NCBI GenBank assembly: GCA_015229115.1 | Contig: JADGCH010000002.1 | Location: 1 to 64,000, forward strand | Reading direction: 5' to 3' | Origin: Magnetococcales bacterium | GTDB lineage: Bacteria; Pseudomonadota; Magnetococcia; Magnetococcales; JADGCH01 | Length of the DNA stretch: 64,000 nucleotides | Part shown: positions 34,914 to 44,000 of the stretch, piece after piece | How positions within the stretch are numbered: the first letter of the stretch is position 1 | Layout of the letters: each line of letters opens with the position of its first letter | The notes under the pieces: generated by a model | The model's input: the letters and a program-made list of their open reading frames with translations, nothing else | The model's database searches: none | Told to the model about the DNA's origin: nothing | Position numbers and translations under genes: made by a program

Positions 34914-35894
34914 TTAATGCGCTGCCTGAGGCTCATCACCGAAGATCTCCTGCAGCGAATGGGCGTCGACAAATCGGTCGGTCCATTGTTCCAAAAGATC
35001 CAGACTGGCATTGAGCACCCTAGGCTCTACCCAGGATGGTAGCGTGGCAAAACGACGCCGAAGCAGGCGTAGCAAGACTGACTGTTCACCCTTTTCTATG
35101 CCTTTTTCTATGCCTTTTTCTATGCCTTTTTCTATGCCGATTTGCTCAAAACTAGTCACATAAGATGGCATTTTATTTCCTCCTTCAAGTTCTGCCAGCT
35201 CGCACGAGAGCTGATGATTGGCAACCTTCGATAACCGCAACACCCAGTCGACGAAGCGCAGCAGTTGCCGGATCTTCTGATGGGTGAATCCCTTCTGGTA
35301 CAAGCCACGGATGATCTCCTTCTTGACCTGATAGCGCCGCTCGGCATCGCCTCGGGTTTGCTTGGCGTACAGGTGAGCCAGCAGGACGACGGCAAAAGGA
35401 TTGTCCGACGATCTCAGCTCCTCTTCACGGTTCATAAAGTCGAGCAACTTGACGGCGTTGAACTGGTAGATCACCTGACTGCCCAGCAACCCGGAACGAT
35501 ATTCCTGCGGACGCCAGCCCTCATCCATGTCGGCCAGTAAGGCAATACCGACTACCTTCCTGCGGAATAGGTCGTAGATACGGTAGTGGCACTGGAACAT
35601 GCGCTCTTCAAATCCGGTGACCCGATCCCCTTGCGCCTCGACATGCAGCAGGATCCAGTGCTCACAGCCATCCTTGAGCCACACCTTGATCAGCTTATCC
35701 ACCCGCCGGTTGGTGGTAGCGGCATCGACCAGAATGCGCGCCAGCTCCTGATCGAGGAATTCCGGAGCACGCGACCAGTCGATCAGAGCATGAAGATCGG
35801 GCAGCAACATCGCCAGTAAATCGTCGAGCAGCTCTTCGATCACTTCCTTCCAAGGGCTATCGTACTCATCCTGTGGTGGCGGAGATTCATGCAC
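34914..35894 (-). CDS. Rpn-family recombination-promoting nuclease / putative transposase
   Basis: This 326-residue protein matches the Rpn (PD-(D/E)XK) group often labelled putative transposase: an N-terminal nuclease core with RVDKLIKVWLKDG and HVEAQGD (acidic residue plus Gln of the variant active site), a helical middle, and a C-terminal part with four tandem IEKG repeats followed by a helical tail. Rpn proteins stimulate RecA-independent recombination and cleave DNA. Such genes come in many copies in some genomes; this is the only one here. The IEKG repeats come from a 12-bp tandem DNA repeat, so copy number can change without a frameshift. Confidence 0.8.
   Translation of the reverse strand: MHESPPPQDEYDSPWKEVIEELLDDLLAMLLPDLHALIDWSRAPEFLDQELARILVDAATTNRRVDKLIKVWLKDGCEHWILLHVEAQGDRVTGFEERMFQCHYRIYDLFRRKVVGIALLADMDEGWRPQEYRSGLLGSQVIYQFNAVKLLDFMNREEELRSSDNPFAVVLLAHLYAKQTRGDAERRYQVKKEIIRGLYQKGFTHQKIRQLLRFVDWVLRLSKVANHQLSCELAELEGGNKMPSYVTSFEQIGIEKGIEKGIEKGIEKGEQSVLLRLLRRRFATLPSWVEPRVLNASLDLLEQWTDRFVDAHSLQEIFGDEPQAAH
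35089..35136. repeat. Four tandem 12-bp repeats inside the Rpn gene
   Basis: The + strand unit is CCTTTTTCTATG, four copies with one base missing a T to C match in the first. On the coding strand it gives IEKG repeats. It is a likely site of replication slippage that alters a linker's length in steps of four residues. Confidence 0.85.
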
Positions 35895-36043
35895 TGGCTA
35901 TCTTCTTTTTGCCCGGTTCAGATACCACGTTGACCATCCGTGCATCGTATCACGCAAGAATATTGTGTGCAACTGAGTACAAAATACTGTATTTTACAAA
36001 CAGGTTTAAAAAAATAGCGACATGCTTTCAGGAACAAGATCCC

Positions 36044-36603
36044 GTGGTTGAACAGAGCCGTCACAGACAGAAAATACTGGTGGTCGATGATGATCTATTG
36101 AGTATCCGGGTACTCAACGAGTTACTGGCGGATCACTACGACACCTTTATTGCTACCGATGGCGAGTCGGTATTAAGGCTGGCGATGGAGCTGTTACCCG
36201 CGCCGATGATGTTCCCGATATCGTCACGGGAGATTCCAATTGGACCGGACAAATCCTGGCTCGCCTACTGGACAATGCCTTCAAGTTTACCGCTGCAGGC
36301 TCAGTATCCCTGAAGATCGTGCTGGAACGCCATCCGAAACAGGAAGATGAACTGGTTTTTGCCATCCTGGATACTGGCCCTGGCGTTGCACCGGAGATAC
36401 AGGAGGAGATCTTTGAGCATTTTACCTGCGGTGCCAAGGATCCGCGCACCGAACACCAAGGCGGTATCGGCATGGGTTTGGCGATCTGTCAACAGGCCAT
36501 CGGGCTCATGAAGGGTCACGTCTGGATCGAGCAGAGCGGACCCGGCGGCAGCGAATTCCGTTTCTCGATCCCGTGTGGCAATCCAGCTGAACTAACCCGT
36601 TGA
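36044..36603 (+). pseudogene. Collapsed hybrid kinase: half a receiver joined to an ATPase domain
   Basis: From GTG 36044 (AGGA ten bases upstream) the first frame encodes the first 50 or so residues of a receiver (KILVVDDDLLSIRVLNEL). Near 36190-36200 the sequence switches, with a frame change, to the N-box region of a HATPase domain (LARLLDNAFKFTAAGS). It then continues in a frame open to 36603 with DTGPGVAP and GGIGMGLAI boxes. The receiver's Asp region, any PAS and the HisKA domain are missing. An internal deletion with frameshift explains this best. The 3' end overlaps the convergent receiver gene by 12 bases. Confidence 0.75.
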
Positions 36604-37062
36604 GGCGTCCGCCGAGGCAGCCAAGTGGTGGTTAAGTTCCTCCATCATCTGGATGCTGTTACGCACGCCACGGGCGGCTGCGGCATAGGCCTCATCGTCT
36701 TGCAGGGCTTTGGCGATGACCAACCGCAAAATTTCGGCATCGAAAGGCTTGGTCAGGTAGTAATAGGCGCCGGCCTCCAACCCTTGCACAATCTCCTCGC
36801 TGCTATCTTTCGCGGTTAGAAAAACCACCGGAATGTGCTGGGTCGATGGATTGGCCTTGAGCTGCTCCAATACGGCAAAGCCATCCATGTCCGGCATGTT
36901 GATATCCAGCAGGATCAGGTCTGGTGGATTGGCTGCGGCGATTTTCAGGGCCTTGCGACCATCGGTAGCCATAAACAGCTCATGGTCCGGGTTCATGTAG
37001 GATTCCAATATCTTGAGATTACTCGGCAGATCATCAACCAGTAATATTTTATGTGATGCCAT
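36592..37062 (-). CDS. Response regulator, receiver with helical C-terminal extension
   Basis: The protein has 156 residues from ATG 37062 (GGAG seven bases upstream; ATG 37065 is also possible). Residues about 4-120 form a receiver with the DD pocket, LLDINMP Asp, Thr in FLTAKD and KPF Lys. A helical extension of about 35 residues follows. It closely resembles the receiver encoded at 52249-52770 in type (PleD/RpfG-like stand-alone receivers). It is last in the leftward operon that begins with the PilZ-like kinase at 44324. Confidence 0.85.
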   Translation of the reverse strand: MASHKILLVDDLPSNLKILESYMNPDHELFMATDGRKALKIAAANPPDLILLDINMPDMDGFAVLEQLKANPSTQHIPVVFLTAKDSSEEIVQGLEAGAYYYLTKPFDAEILRLVIAKALQDDEAYAAAARGVRNSIQMMEELNHHLAASADASTG

Positions 37063-37076
37063 CATGGTGCTCCAAA

Positions 37077-37181
37077 TCAGTTTAAGGTAGTCAGCAGTCC
37101 AATCACACCCACCCATAGCGCCACATGGTATTCCCGCACGAACAGACCGGCGTGCTTGAGCCCCGTACGTAAATCAACCAT
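37077..37181 (-). CDS. Small single-helix membrane ORF, 34 residues
   Basis: The ATG at 37181 overlaps the stop of the upstream membrane protein gene (TGATG), with GGTGGAG six bases before it; the stop lies 12 bases ahead of the next receiver start. The product has a charged start (MVDLRTGLKHAG) and one hydrophobic helix near the C-terminus (HVALWVGVIGLLTTLN). I recognise no family. Translational coupling and fit into the operon favour a real gene; its size leaves doubt. Confidence 0.5.
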   Translation of the reverse strand: MVDLRTGLKHAGLFVREYHVALWVGVIGLLTTLN

Positions 37182-37711
37182 CAACGTCTCCACCTCTCGG
37201 TCCACTTCTCGGCCCATAGGGTCCTGGCGAACAAGCGCAACCGTCGTCCCCAATCCCTGATAGTCGCCACCATGTGCCGCATAGTGGCCACAACAGGCCA
37301 GCGGCTTATGACCTCATGGGCCCAGTGCTTGAATTGAACCACCCGGTTGTAAACCACCCCAAACAAGGCAAAGGTCATCAGTTTGGGCTTGGCCAGCACA
37401 AACAGCCGGGCTGAAATGGTGGTTCCGATGAGTTTGGCGACCACAATCAGGGCGATGCCAGCCCCTGTTCGTCCGTGCGCAATGAGGTATAAAGCCGCCA
37501 GTTTGACTGGTAGCAAGGTCAGGATCGGCAGGGCAAACAGAGCCAGCGTGGCGTAGGGTCCCAGGGTCACCACCCACTGCTCCAGCCGCGCCACCAGCCG
37601 CATGCGTGCCAGCCAAGCCGCCAGATCGGTGATCCTGTCCCAGACCAGCTCTTCGAACAGCACGATCAGGGCGGCCAGCAGCGCCGCTGGATAGGTGAGG
37701 ATTCTCCTCAT
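37181..37711 (-). CDS. Conserved-looking membrane protein of unknown function
   Basis: The protein has 176 residues from ATG 37711; ATG 37747 would overlap the upstream gene. It has a hydrophobic N-terminal segment (about 5-23), two central membrane helices with LFALPILTLLPVKLAALYLIAHG and ALIVVAKLIGTTISARLFVLAKPKL, and a basic, Trp/Arg-rich cytoplasmic C-terminus. The GHG-like and KLIGTT motifs recall small DedA-like or SNARE-associated membrane proteins, but I do not assign it. It sits between the CheA-P1-like scaffold and a tiny membrane ORF. Confidence 0.7.
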   Translation of the reverse strand: MRRILTYPAALLAALIVLFEELVWDRITDLAAWLARMRLVARLEQWVVTLGPYATLALFALPILTLLPVKLAALYLIAHGRTGAGIALIVVAKLIGTTISARLFVLAKPKLMTFALFGVVYNRVVQFKHWAHEVISRWPVVATMRHMVATIRDWGRRLRLFARTLWAEKWTERWRR

Positions 37712-37724
37712 GGTCCGAGCCTGG

Positions 37725-39626
37725 TCATGGCTCCAGACGCTTGACAATCTCCTGGGTTTTGATGGCGGTCAGATCGCGCAGCTGCAGCCCCGATGCGCCG
37801 GTCTTGAGCACCCGGCTGACGCTGACTGCTTTCTGGCTCATTTTGGCGAACGGCTGCCAAAACTCCTTGGCCACCGACACCTGCCCCGATTCATCGATCG
37901 GGACCATGTAGGCCTCGCGCGGCTTAATCTGAAACACTAACCTGACCTGATTCATGGTCTCAGGCGTAATGGTGAAGCTCTCCCCACCAGCGCGTGAGAA
38001 CTTCTGGTGCATGATCGAGGCAATGGAAAAATCGACCCCGCCACTACCGTTGCGCCGGAAGGCCAGGCCATTGCCTACCTTGTTGCCCTGGACAATGGTG
38101 TAGGGTGGCTCATCCAGCAGGCGGTCCATGGCCAACAACTGATTGGCGAAGGGTTCCAGACCGGTTTTGGCAGCGCCGGTTGTGGCAGCGGTAACCGTTG
38201 TCGTTGTGGTGGCCGGCGTAGCTGGAGCAGCCGGTGCAGTGGCCGGTTTGGTCTCAGCCGCAGCTGGAGCGGCAGCCGATGTAGCCGGTGCGGCTGGTGC
38301 AACCACTGCCGATGCTGCCGGTGCACTCGGTTTGGTCTCGGCTACCGTTGCAGCAGCAGGGGGCGGTGAGGTCGGCGGTACCGGAGCAGCCACCATTTTC
38401 ATGGCCGGAACCGGACGGGAAGAGCTCAACGCCGCCGAATCGACCGTCGCACGTGAATGCCAGGTTAACCAGGCCATCCACGTCACACCGGCCACGGCCA
38501 AAGCGATGAATAGCCAGCGGCTGTTGGCGGCCGTTTTAGGGGGGTGATTGGTGACCGGCGGTGCTGGTGCGACCGGTGGCGGAGGTGGAGCCGCCATCGC
38601 AGCCGCCTGAACCTGCTGCAACTGCTCCATCTGCTGCTCAAGCAGGCGCTGCTTGCGTTCCAGTTCATCGAAATAGGCCTGACGCATCTGCCGCTCCGCC
38701 TCGCCCAGTTTGACTTCTTCGAGGATATCGCGTCCGGTGGTAGGGGGCTCCGGCTCAATCAGCTGCTGTTCCGGCTCCTGATCCATGCCCAATGAGGGCG
38801 ATGACAGAATGCGTTGCTGCAACGATTCCGAAACCGGCATCGGCTGCAACTGGTACGCCTGCAACTGCAACAGACCCATCAGCAGTTCCGGCTTGAGAAT
38901 GGTGGAAAACAGCAGCCAAATGGTATCGCCATCATACGCCGGATCCAGCTCAAGCTCCTCCGACAGGAGAGGGTCCGAATCAATGACACTGCCAACGGCC
39001 AGCAGTTTTTCGACGAAGGGACGGAACTGCTGCCGGTCAATCTGGACGGCAAAAAAGCTGAGACCATGGTAGAGAGCAGCGGCTACCGCATCCGGATAAC
39101 GCTCCAGCTCGAAGGGTGCTGCACCAACCGGCGCCATCACCGGCTGCTGCCATGGATCGGAGGCCAGAAACTGCTCCGGCTCTGACTCCAGTTCGGGCTC
39201 GAACTCGGGCTCCACGACCGCAGACGATTCTCGACGCATGCGCCGATCGAGTAGATCCTGTAACAGTTCAATCTGCTGCTGCACATCCGGCGACCCACTC
39301 AGATCAAGATCGATCAGCAGCAAATGAAGCGTCTCCAGACCCGAGACCAAGTGGGCGGTTACCTCACGATCAACGGTGATCGATTGCTGATCGACCTGAT
39401 AAAGAAGGGTCTCCATCAGCTGACTCAGCTGCACCACTGCTGATAGACCCAGCAGTTCGGCCGATCCACGAACACCACGGAAAGTACGGATCAGCCGCTG
39501 CAGCACCGCCGGATCGACCGCACCCAAGTGGTCATCCAGGCTGCGCAGATCGGTTTGGCTGATGGCCAGACGCTTGACCGCCTCATCCATAAATAGTTTC
39601 AGTTGGGTATCATCCCTGCCAGCCAT
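37725..39626 (-). CDS. CheA-P1-like (Hpt-fold) scaffold with membrane anchor and periplasmic domain; phospho-His absent
   Basis: In this 633-residue protein, residues about 1-110 look like an Hpt/CheA P1 bundle, but the HTxKGSA motif reads RGVRGSAELLGL, with Arg in place of the phosphorylated His. Residues about 170-270 form a second domain (YHGLSFFAVQIDRQ, WLLFSTILKPELLMGLL) like the small domain between P1 and the dimerisation domain in many CheA proteins. A coiled segment, one membrane helix (about 370-388), a long Ala/Pro/Thr-rich spacer and a globular periplasmic domain follow. It has no kinase domain. I infer a docking or signal-coupling membrane protein. AGGAG lies eight bases before the start. 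Confidence 0.7.
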   Translation of the reverse strand: MAGRDDTQLKLFMDEAVKRLAISQTDLRSLDDHLGAVDPAVLQRLIRTFRGVRGSAELLGLSAVVQLSQLMETLLYQVDQQSITVDREVTAHLVSGLETLHLLLIDLDLSGSPDVQQQIELLQDLLDRRMRRESSAVVEPEFEPELESEPEQFLASDPWQQPVMAPVGAAPFELERYPDAVAAALYHGLSFFAVQIDRQQFRPFVEKLLAVGSVIDSDPLLSEELELDPAYDGDTIWLLFSTILKPELLMGLLQLQAYQLQPMPVSESLQQRILSSPSLGMDQEPEQQLIEPEPPTTGRDILEEVKLGEAERQMRQAYFDELERKQRLLEQQMEQLQQVQAAAMAAPPPPPVAPAPPVTNHPPKTAANSRWLFIALAVAGVTWMAWLTWHSRATVDSAALSSSRPVPAMKMVAAPVPPTSPPPAAATVAETKPSAPAASAVVAPAAPATSAAAPAAAETKPATAPAAPATPATTTTTVTAATTGAAKTGLEPFANQLLAMDRLLDEPPYTIVQGNKVGNGLAFRRNGSGGVDFSIASIMHQKFSRAGGESFTITPETMNQVRLVFQIKPREAYMVPIDESGQVSVAKEFWQPFAKMSQKAVSVSRVLKTGASGLQLRDLTAIKTQEIVKRLEP

Positions 39627-39647
39627 GATGCGTTCTCCTGTTGTGGG

Positions 39648-40658
39648 TCATTCGATGGCGAAAAAGCGGCCAAAATCGACCGCTTCGAACATGCGCCGGA
39701 TGTTGGGGCTACAGTTGACGATCCTGATCCTGTCAACATCATCCGAGCCATTGTGCTGCTTCAGCAACAGCATGGTACCCAGGGCAGCCTTGCCAACAAA
39801 CAGGGTATCGCTGAAGTCGAGCCGGTAGTGGGTCTGTTTCGGCCGGTGCTGATAGAGGTTGAGGAATCCGTGTCGACAGTTATAGTCGAACTCCTCCGCC
39901 ATACGAACCACCACCACAGGCGTGCCATCCGCCAGCGTTTCGGCGCTGACCTGAAACTGGTGGGATGACTCTGACAACACCTCACGCTGGCGCGAGACGG
40001 TGATGGCAATGCCTGGCACATCCAGCAGGGCAATGCCGCGCAGCACCTCCTTGCTGCTGTTGATGATGCGGATATCCTCCTTATCGCCCTGGTTGTAATC
40101 GGCCAACTGCAACAGCATCGCCAGACCAGAGTGGGCCACAGACGAAACATTACCGAAATCGAGGATATATTGGCGTTTGGTCGGCTTGCCGGCAAAAATC
40201 TTCGAGAAATCCTCCAGAGAGTCGGCCGACAACTCACCCTTGAAGTGAACCACGGTCCGGGAGCCACGATCGTCGATCCATTTGATGCCATTACGGATGG
40301 AATGCTCCAGAGAGGAGAGCTGGCTCTGCTGTTCCAGCGACACCACAGCAATACCGACCTCGGTGATTCTGGAGACAATAGCCAGCTCGTCAATGACACT
40401 GCCATCCATTTGATAGATCTGCAGCTGTCCCTTCTGACCCACCTCAACAGCACAGGGAGAGGCAAAGACAATAAAGACCGAATCGCCGCTGATCTCGAGC
40501 GCATTGCCGCTGTATTGGTCAAACTTGGCCTTCAAACCACAGAACGCGCGCGACTTATGGCTTCTGCGATCCGACTCCTGACGTCGTTCGTCCGCCAGAA
40601 CCCGCTCACGGTTGCGCCGGTCCAGCTGTTCCCTGCGATCGTCGGATAATTCATTCAT
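39648..40658 (-). CDS. PilZ-like plus two STAS domains
   Basis: This 336-residue protein starts with a charged, Arg-rich stretch. A PilZ-like beta domain follows (about 38-115; ALEISGDSVFI and PCAVEVGQKGQLQI). A first STAS domain (about 130-225) keeps a Ser in the VAHSGLAML position phosphorylated in anti-anti-sigma factors. A second STAS domain (about 235-335) has GKAALGTM there and so lacks a Ser/Thr. The PilZ c-di-GMP motifs are only partly kept. The same PilZ-like domain opens the kinase at 44324, three genes upstream, which suggests a shared partner or site. GAGGAG precedes the start. Confidence 0.72.
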   Translation of the reverse strand: MNELSDDRREQLDRRNRERVLADERRQESDRRSHKSRAFCGLKAKFDQYSGNALEISGDSVFIVFASPCAVEVGQKGQLQIYQMDGSVIDELAIVSRITEVGIAVVSLEQQSQLSSLEHSIRNGIKWIDDRGSRTVVHFKGELSADSLEDFSKIFAGKPTKRQYILDFGNVSSVAHSGLAMLLQLADYNQGDKEDIRIINSSKEVLRGIALLDVPGIAITVSRQREVLSESSHQFQVSAETLADGTPVVVVRMAEEFDYNCRHGFLNLYQHRPKQTHYRLDFSDTLFVGKAALGTMLLLKQHNGSDDVDRIRIVNCSPNIRRMFEAVDFGRFFAIE

Positions 40659-40663
40659 AGAAT

Positions 40664-41071
40664 CTACTCCTCCTCAATTTCGATCACCCCGAGTGCCTGC
40701 AGCTTGTCGAGCAGGCTCTGGCGCGTGACAGGCTTGGTCAGATAATCGGTACATCCACCCTTGAAATAGGCCTGCATCGCCTGAACCGAAGAATCCATAC
40801 CGGTAACCATGATGATGACGGTTTCACGTGCATCCGGTGCCAGCCGCTTCTCGGCCGCACGCATCTTGCTCAACGCCTTCTGGCCATCCATCACCGGCAT
40901 CATGATATCAAGGAAGACGATGTCGTAGGGATCACCGTCTTCCAGATCGGCGACAAACAGATCCAGTGCGGCCTTGCCATCGCTGGCCATGTCGCACTGT
41001 CCCAGCGGCTTGAGAAAATCACGCATCAGCTTGCGGTTTTGCAATTCATCGTCTGCAATCAAAATCTTCAT
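40664..41071 (-). CDS. Single-domain response regulator
   Basis: This 135-residue receiver has the ADDE pocket at about 6-9, phosphoacceptor Asp in FLDIMMP, Thr in MVTGMD and Lys in TKPVT. It has no output domain. The start overlaps the 3' end of the hybrid kinase by 26 bases, with GAGGAGG upstream, so the pair is coupled. It probably receives phosphate from that kinase and acts on the STAS or P1-like proteins encoded next. Confidence 0.86.
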   Translation of the reverse strand: MKILIADDELQNRKLMRDFLKPLGQCDMASDGKAALDLFVADLEDGDPYDIVFLDIMMPVMDGQKALSKMRAAEKRLAPDARETVIIMVTGMDSSVQAMQAYFKGGCTDYLTKPVTRQSLLDKLQALGVIEIEEE

Positions 41072-44000
41072 CGGTTGTTGCCTCCTCTGTCAGGAAATGG
41101 ACCACCTTGTTGACATAATTTTCCAGGTTAGGCACCATGGCCTGTGCCTCGTTCCAATCGGTCATTTCGGCATGACCAACCAGTCTCACGGTCTGGGTTG
41201 CGATGCGGGCGGCACCGATGGCAGCCGCCATCTTTCTCAGACCGACCCCAGCCCGTACCACTGCACCAACATCTTGATGATTCAACCCCTGCAACAGCGC
41301 CTGTAACTGCGCCAACGCCTCATCCAGGAAGTGGCGCTTGGAAGCTTGCAGGGTTGCTGCATCCACATCGACTGGCTTAAGGAGCACCGCCGGCCCCTCT
41401 CCCGCCCGGGCAACTGGTTTCAGCCAGGGTTCCATCACCACCAGCAACTGACTGGGCACATAAGGCTTGGCCAGAAACTGGTTGATACCCAGATCGAGAC
41501 AACGCTGCCGCTCATCCATCATGGTGGCAGCGGTCAGGGCAATGACCGGAATGGTACGGTTGGCCTCTCCTGCCTCACCCCGACGAATGTGTTGCGTGGC
41601 CTCAAAACCATCCATACCAGGCATCTGCAGATCCATCAGCACCAGATCGAAACGATGATCACGCAACAACCGCAGTGCCTCCTCACCACCGCTGGCCACC
41701 ATGGAACGATGACCAGCATGGTGCAGAATGGAGACAGCCAGTTTCTGGTTGCCGTCGACATCATCAACCACCAGCACGTGCAACGGTGTGCGGTTGTTGC
41801 GCCGGAAAGAGGCCAACAGAGACGAGGGTGCCGGTTCCTCCGCCGCTACCACACCCAACGTCTGGTTGAGCTTTTTCAGCAGCTGAAAACGCCGCACCGG
41901 TTTTTTCAGTGGTAGGGCCTGCGGCAGAAAAGCGGGACGCACCACATCCTTGAACACCACGTGGGACGATAACAGGATCACCGCCTGACCGCAACAACCA
42001 GCGTGCGGTTCGGTAGCCAACGAGGAGGACCAGTCGGCTCGTACCAGCTCTTCGTCGATCACCAGCGCATCGAAGGGGGTGCCCTGTAGGACAGCCTGAT
42101 CAAGCGCCGCCAGCAGCTCATCAGCGCTGGCCACAATCGTCAGATCGGCAGCCCAGCCAGTCAACATCTGTCCGACCACCAGCCGTCCGGTGGCGTTGCG
42201 ATCGGCCAGCAACAGCCGTCTGCCCTGCAACGTCGCTGCAGTTGCTGTCGGGCTGCCACGTCGGTCTCCGACGGCCTGGGATGGCTCTTTTTTGCCTTGC
42301 CGCACCGGAGCAATGCCGAAGCGGGCGGTAAAATGGAAGGTGCTGCCCCGCCCCTCACCGCTCTCGACCCAAATGGTGCCACCCATGCTCTGCACCAGAT
42401 GACGGCTGATGGTCAGTCCCAAGCCAGTACCGCCATATTTGCGCGTGGTCGAGCCATCGGCCTGGGTGAATTTTTCGAAGATCAGCGCCTGTTTATCGGC
42501 TGGGATACCGATGCCGGTATCGACCACGGCACAATGGATCAGTAAGGTGCCATCGGTGGCGGCCGCATCGGTGGCCGGTGCAACCCGTACCACCACTTCA
42601 CCCTGTTCGGTGAACTTGACGGCGTTGCTGGCCAGGTTGATGAGAATCTGTCCCAACCGCGATGGATCGCCGATCAGAGTCTCCGGCAGCTCCGGATCGA
42701 CCTGGCAGTAGAGCTGCAACCCCTTTTGGTGCGCCTTGACCGCTGCCGTTTCACAGGATTTCTCGACCTGACCGAGCAGATCGAAGGCGATCGACTCCAG
42801 CACCAGATGGCCGGCTTCAATCTTGGAAAGATCGAGAATGCTGTTGATGATATCGAGCAGCGCCAGCGAGGCGGAGTGCACAATGGTCAGATTGCCCTGC
42901 TGCTCCTCACGCGACTGGTCGCTATGGAGGATGAGATCGGTCATGCCGATGATAGCATTAAGCGGACTGCGGATCTCGTGGCTCATGCTGGCCAGAAATT
43001 CGCTCTTGGCGCGATTGGCCAGTTCGGCCCGATCACGCGATTGCTTCAGGGCCTGATACATGTGGCCTCGTTCCATCAGGGTGGCGAGCGAATGGCTGAT
43101 GTTGTCCATGGCGACATCGAACCCGGGCAGATGCTGGGCCTCCTGCAACAACACCAGCTCCAGCAGGCCACACACCTCACCCTGCAACACGATCGGCAGA
43201 CAGAAATGGGTATCATGACTGTCGCGACGGCAGAGACAATAACTATTCGGCAACTGGGCACAATTAAAGCTCTGGGGCGATTCTGGTAGATCAGAACGAT
43301 CGACACACAGGGGCCCTTTGCTCCCCAACGGACGCCAGAACAAGGTGCAGCCGGTAATCTCACGTGCCAGCCATGGCAAGGCGACGATCAGATCGACGGC
43401 CTCATGAATCACCTGCTCCAGCGAGCGGTCCTCAATGGGCAAACGCAACAGGGAGGTGACCAGCTGCTGGGTCTGCCACGAGCGGGTGGCACTCTCCTCC
43501 GAGGCACGAATGCGCAGCAGCTCGCTCTCCTTGTTGCGATGGGCCACCTCGGCCGTTGTCAGGGTATCGAGCAGTGCCTGTGACAGCTGTTCCCTCGTGG
43601 TGATGTCCTGGATGAAGGCCATGAGATGGACCGACCCACTCAGAACCGCTGAAGTCAGGCCAATGTCAACAGCGATGATCTGGCCTGAGGCATGTCGGGC
43701 AGTCGATTTCATCCGCCTGCGGACCGGATGGGTCACCAGATCGTTGCGAGTCAGAAGTGCGGCCAGTCCGCGTTGATGAGCGGCCAGATGTTCTGGTGGT
43801 ACGACAAAATCACCAACGTCATGGCCCAGCAATTCAGCCCTGCTATAACCAAACAACGCCTCGGCTGCCGGATTGAATTCGACCACCCGTCCATGGATAT
43901 CGGTCACCACAATGGCTTCCAGACTGTGCTCGACAATGGCACGCACAAAGGCGGCCTGCTCATCAAGGGCACGGACAACGGCCCCAACCCGCTGCGCCGA

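Noticed and set aside
35089-35136. CRISPR array
   Set aside because: The repeats are 12 bp, directly joined without spacers, and lie inside a coding region.
34914-35894. Complete transposon
   Set aside because: No terminal inverted repeats or target duplications flank the Rpn gene; the family is known to act as stand-alone nucleases.
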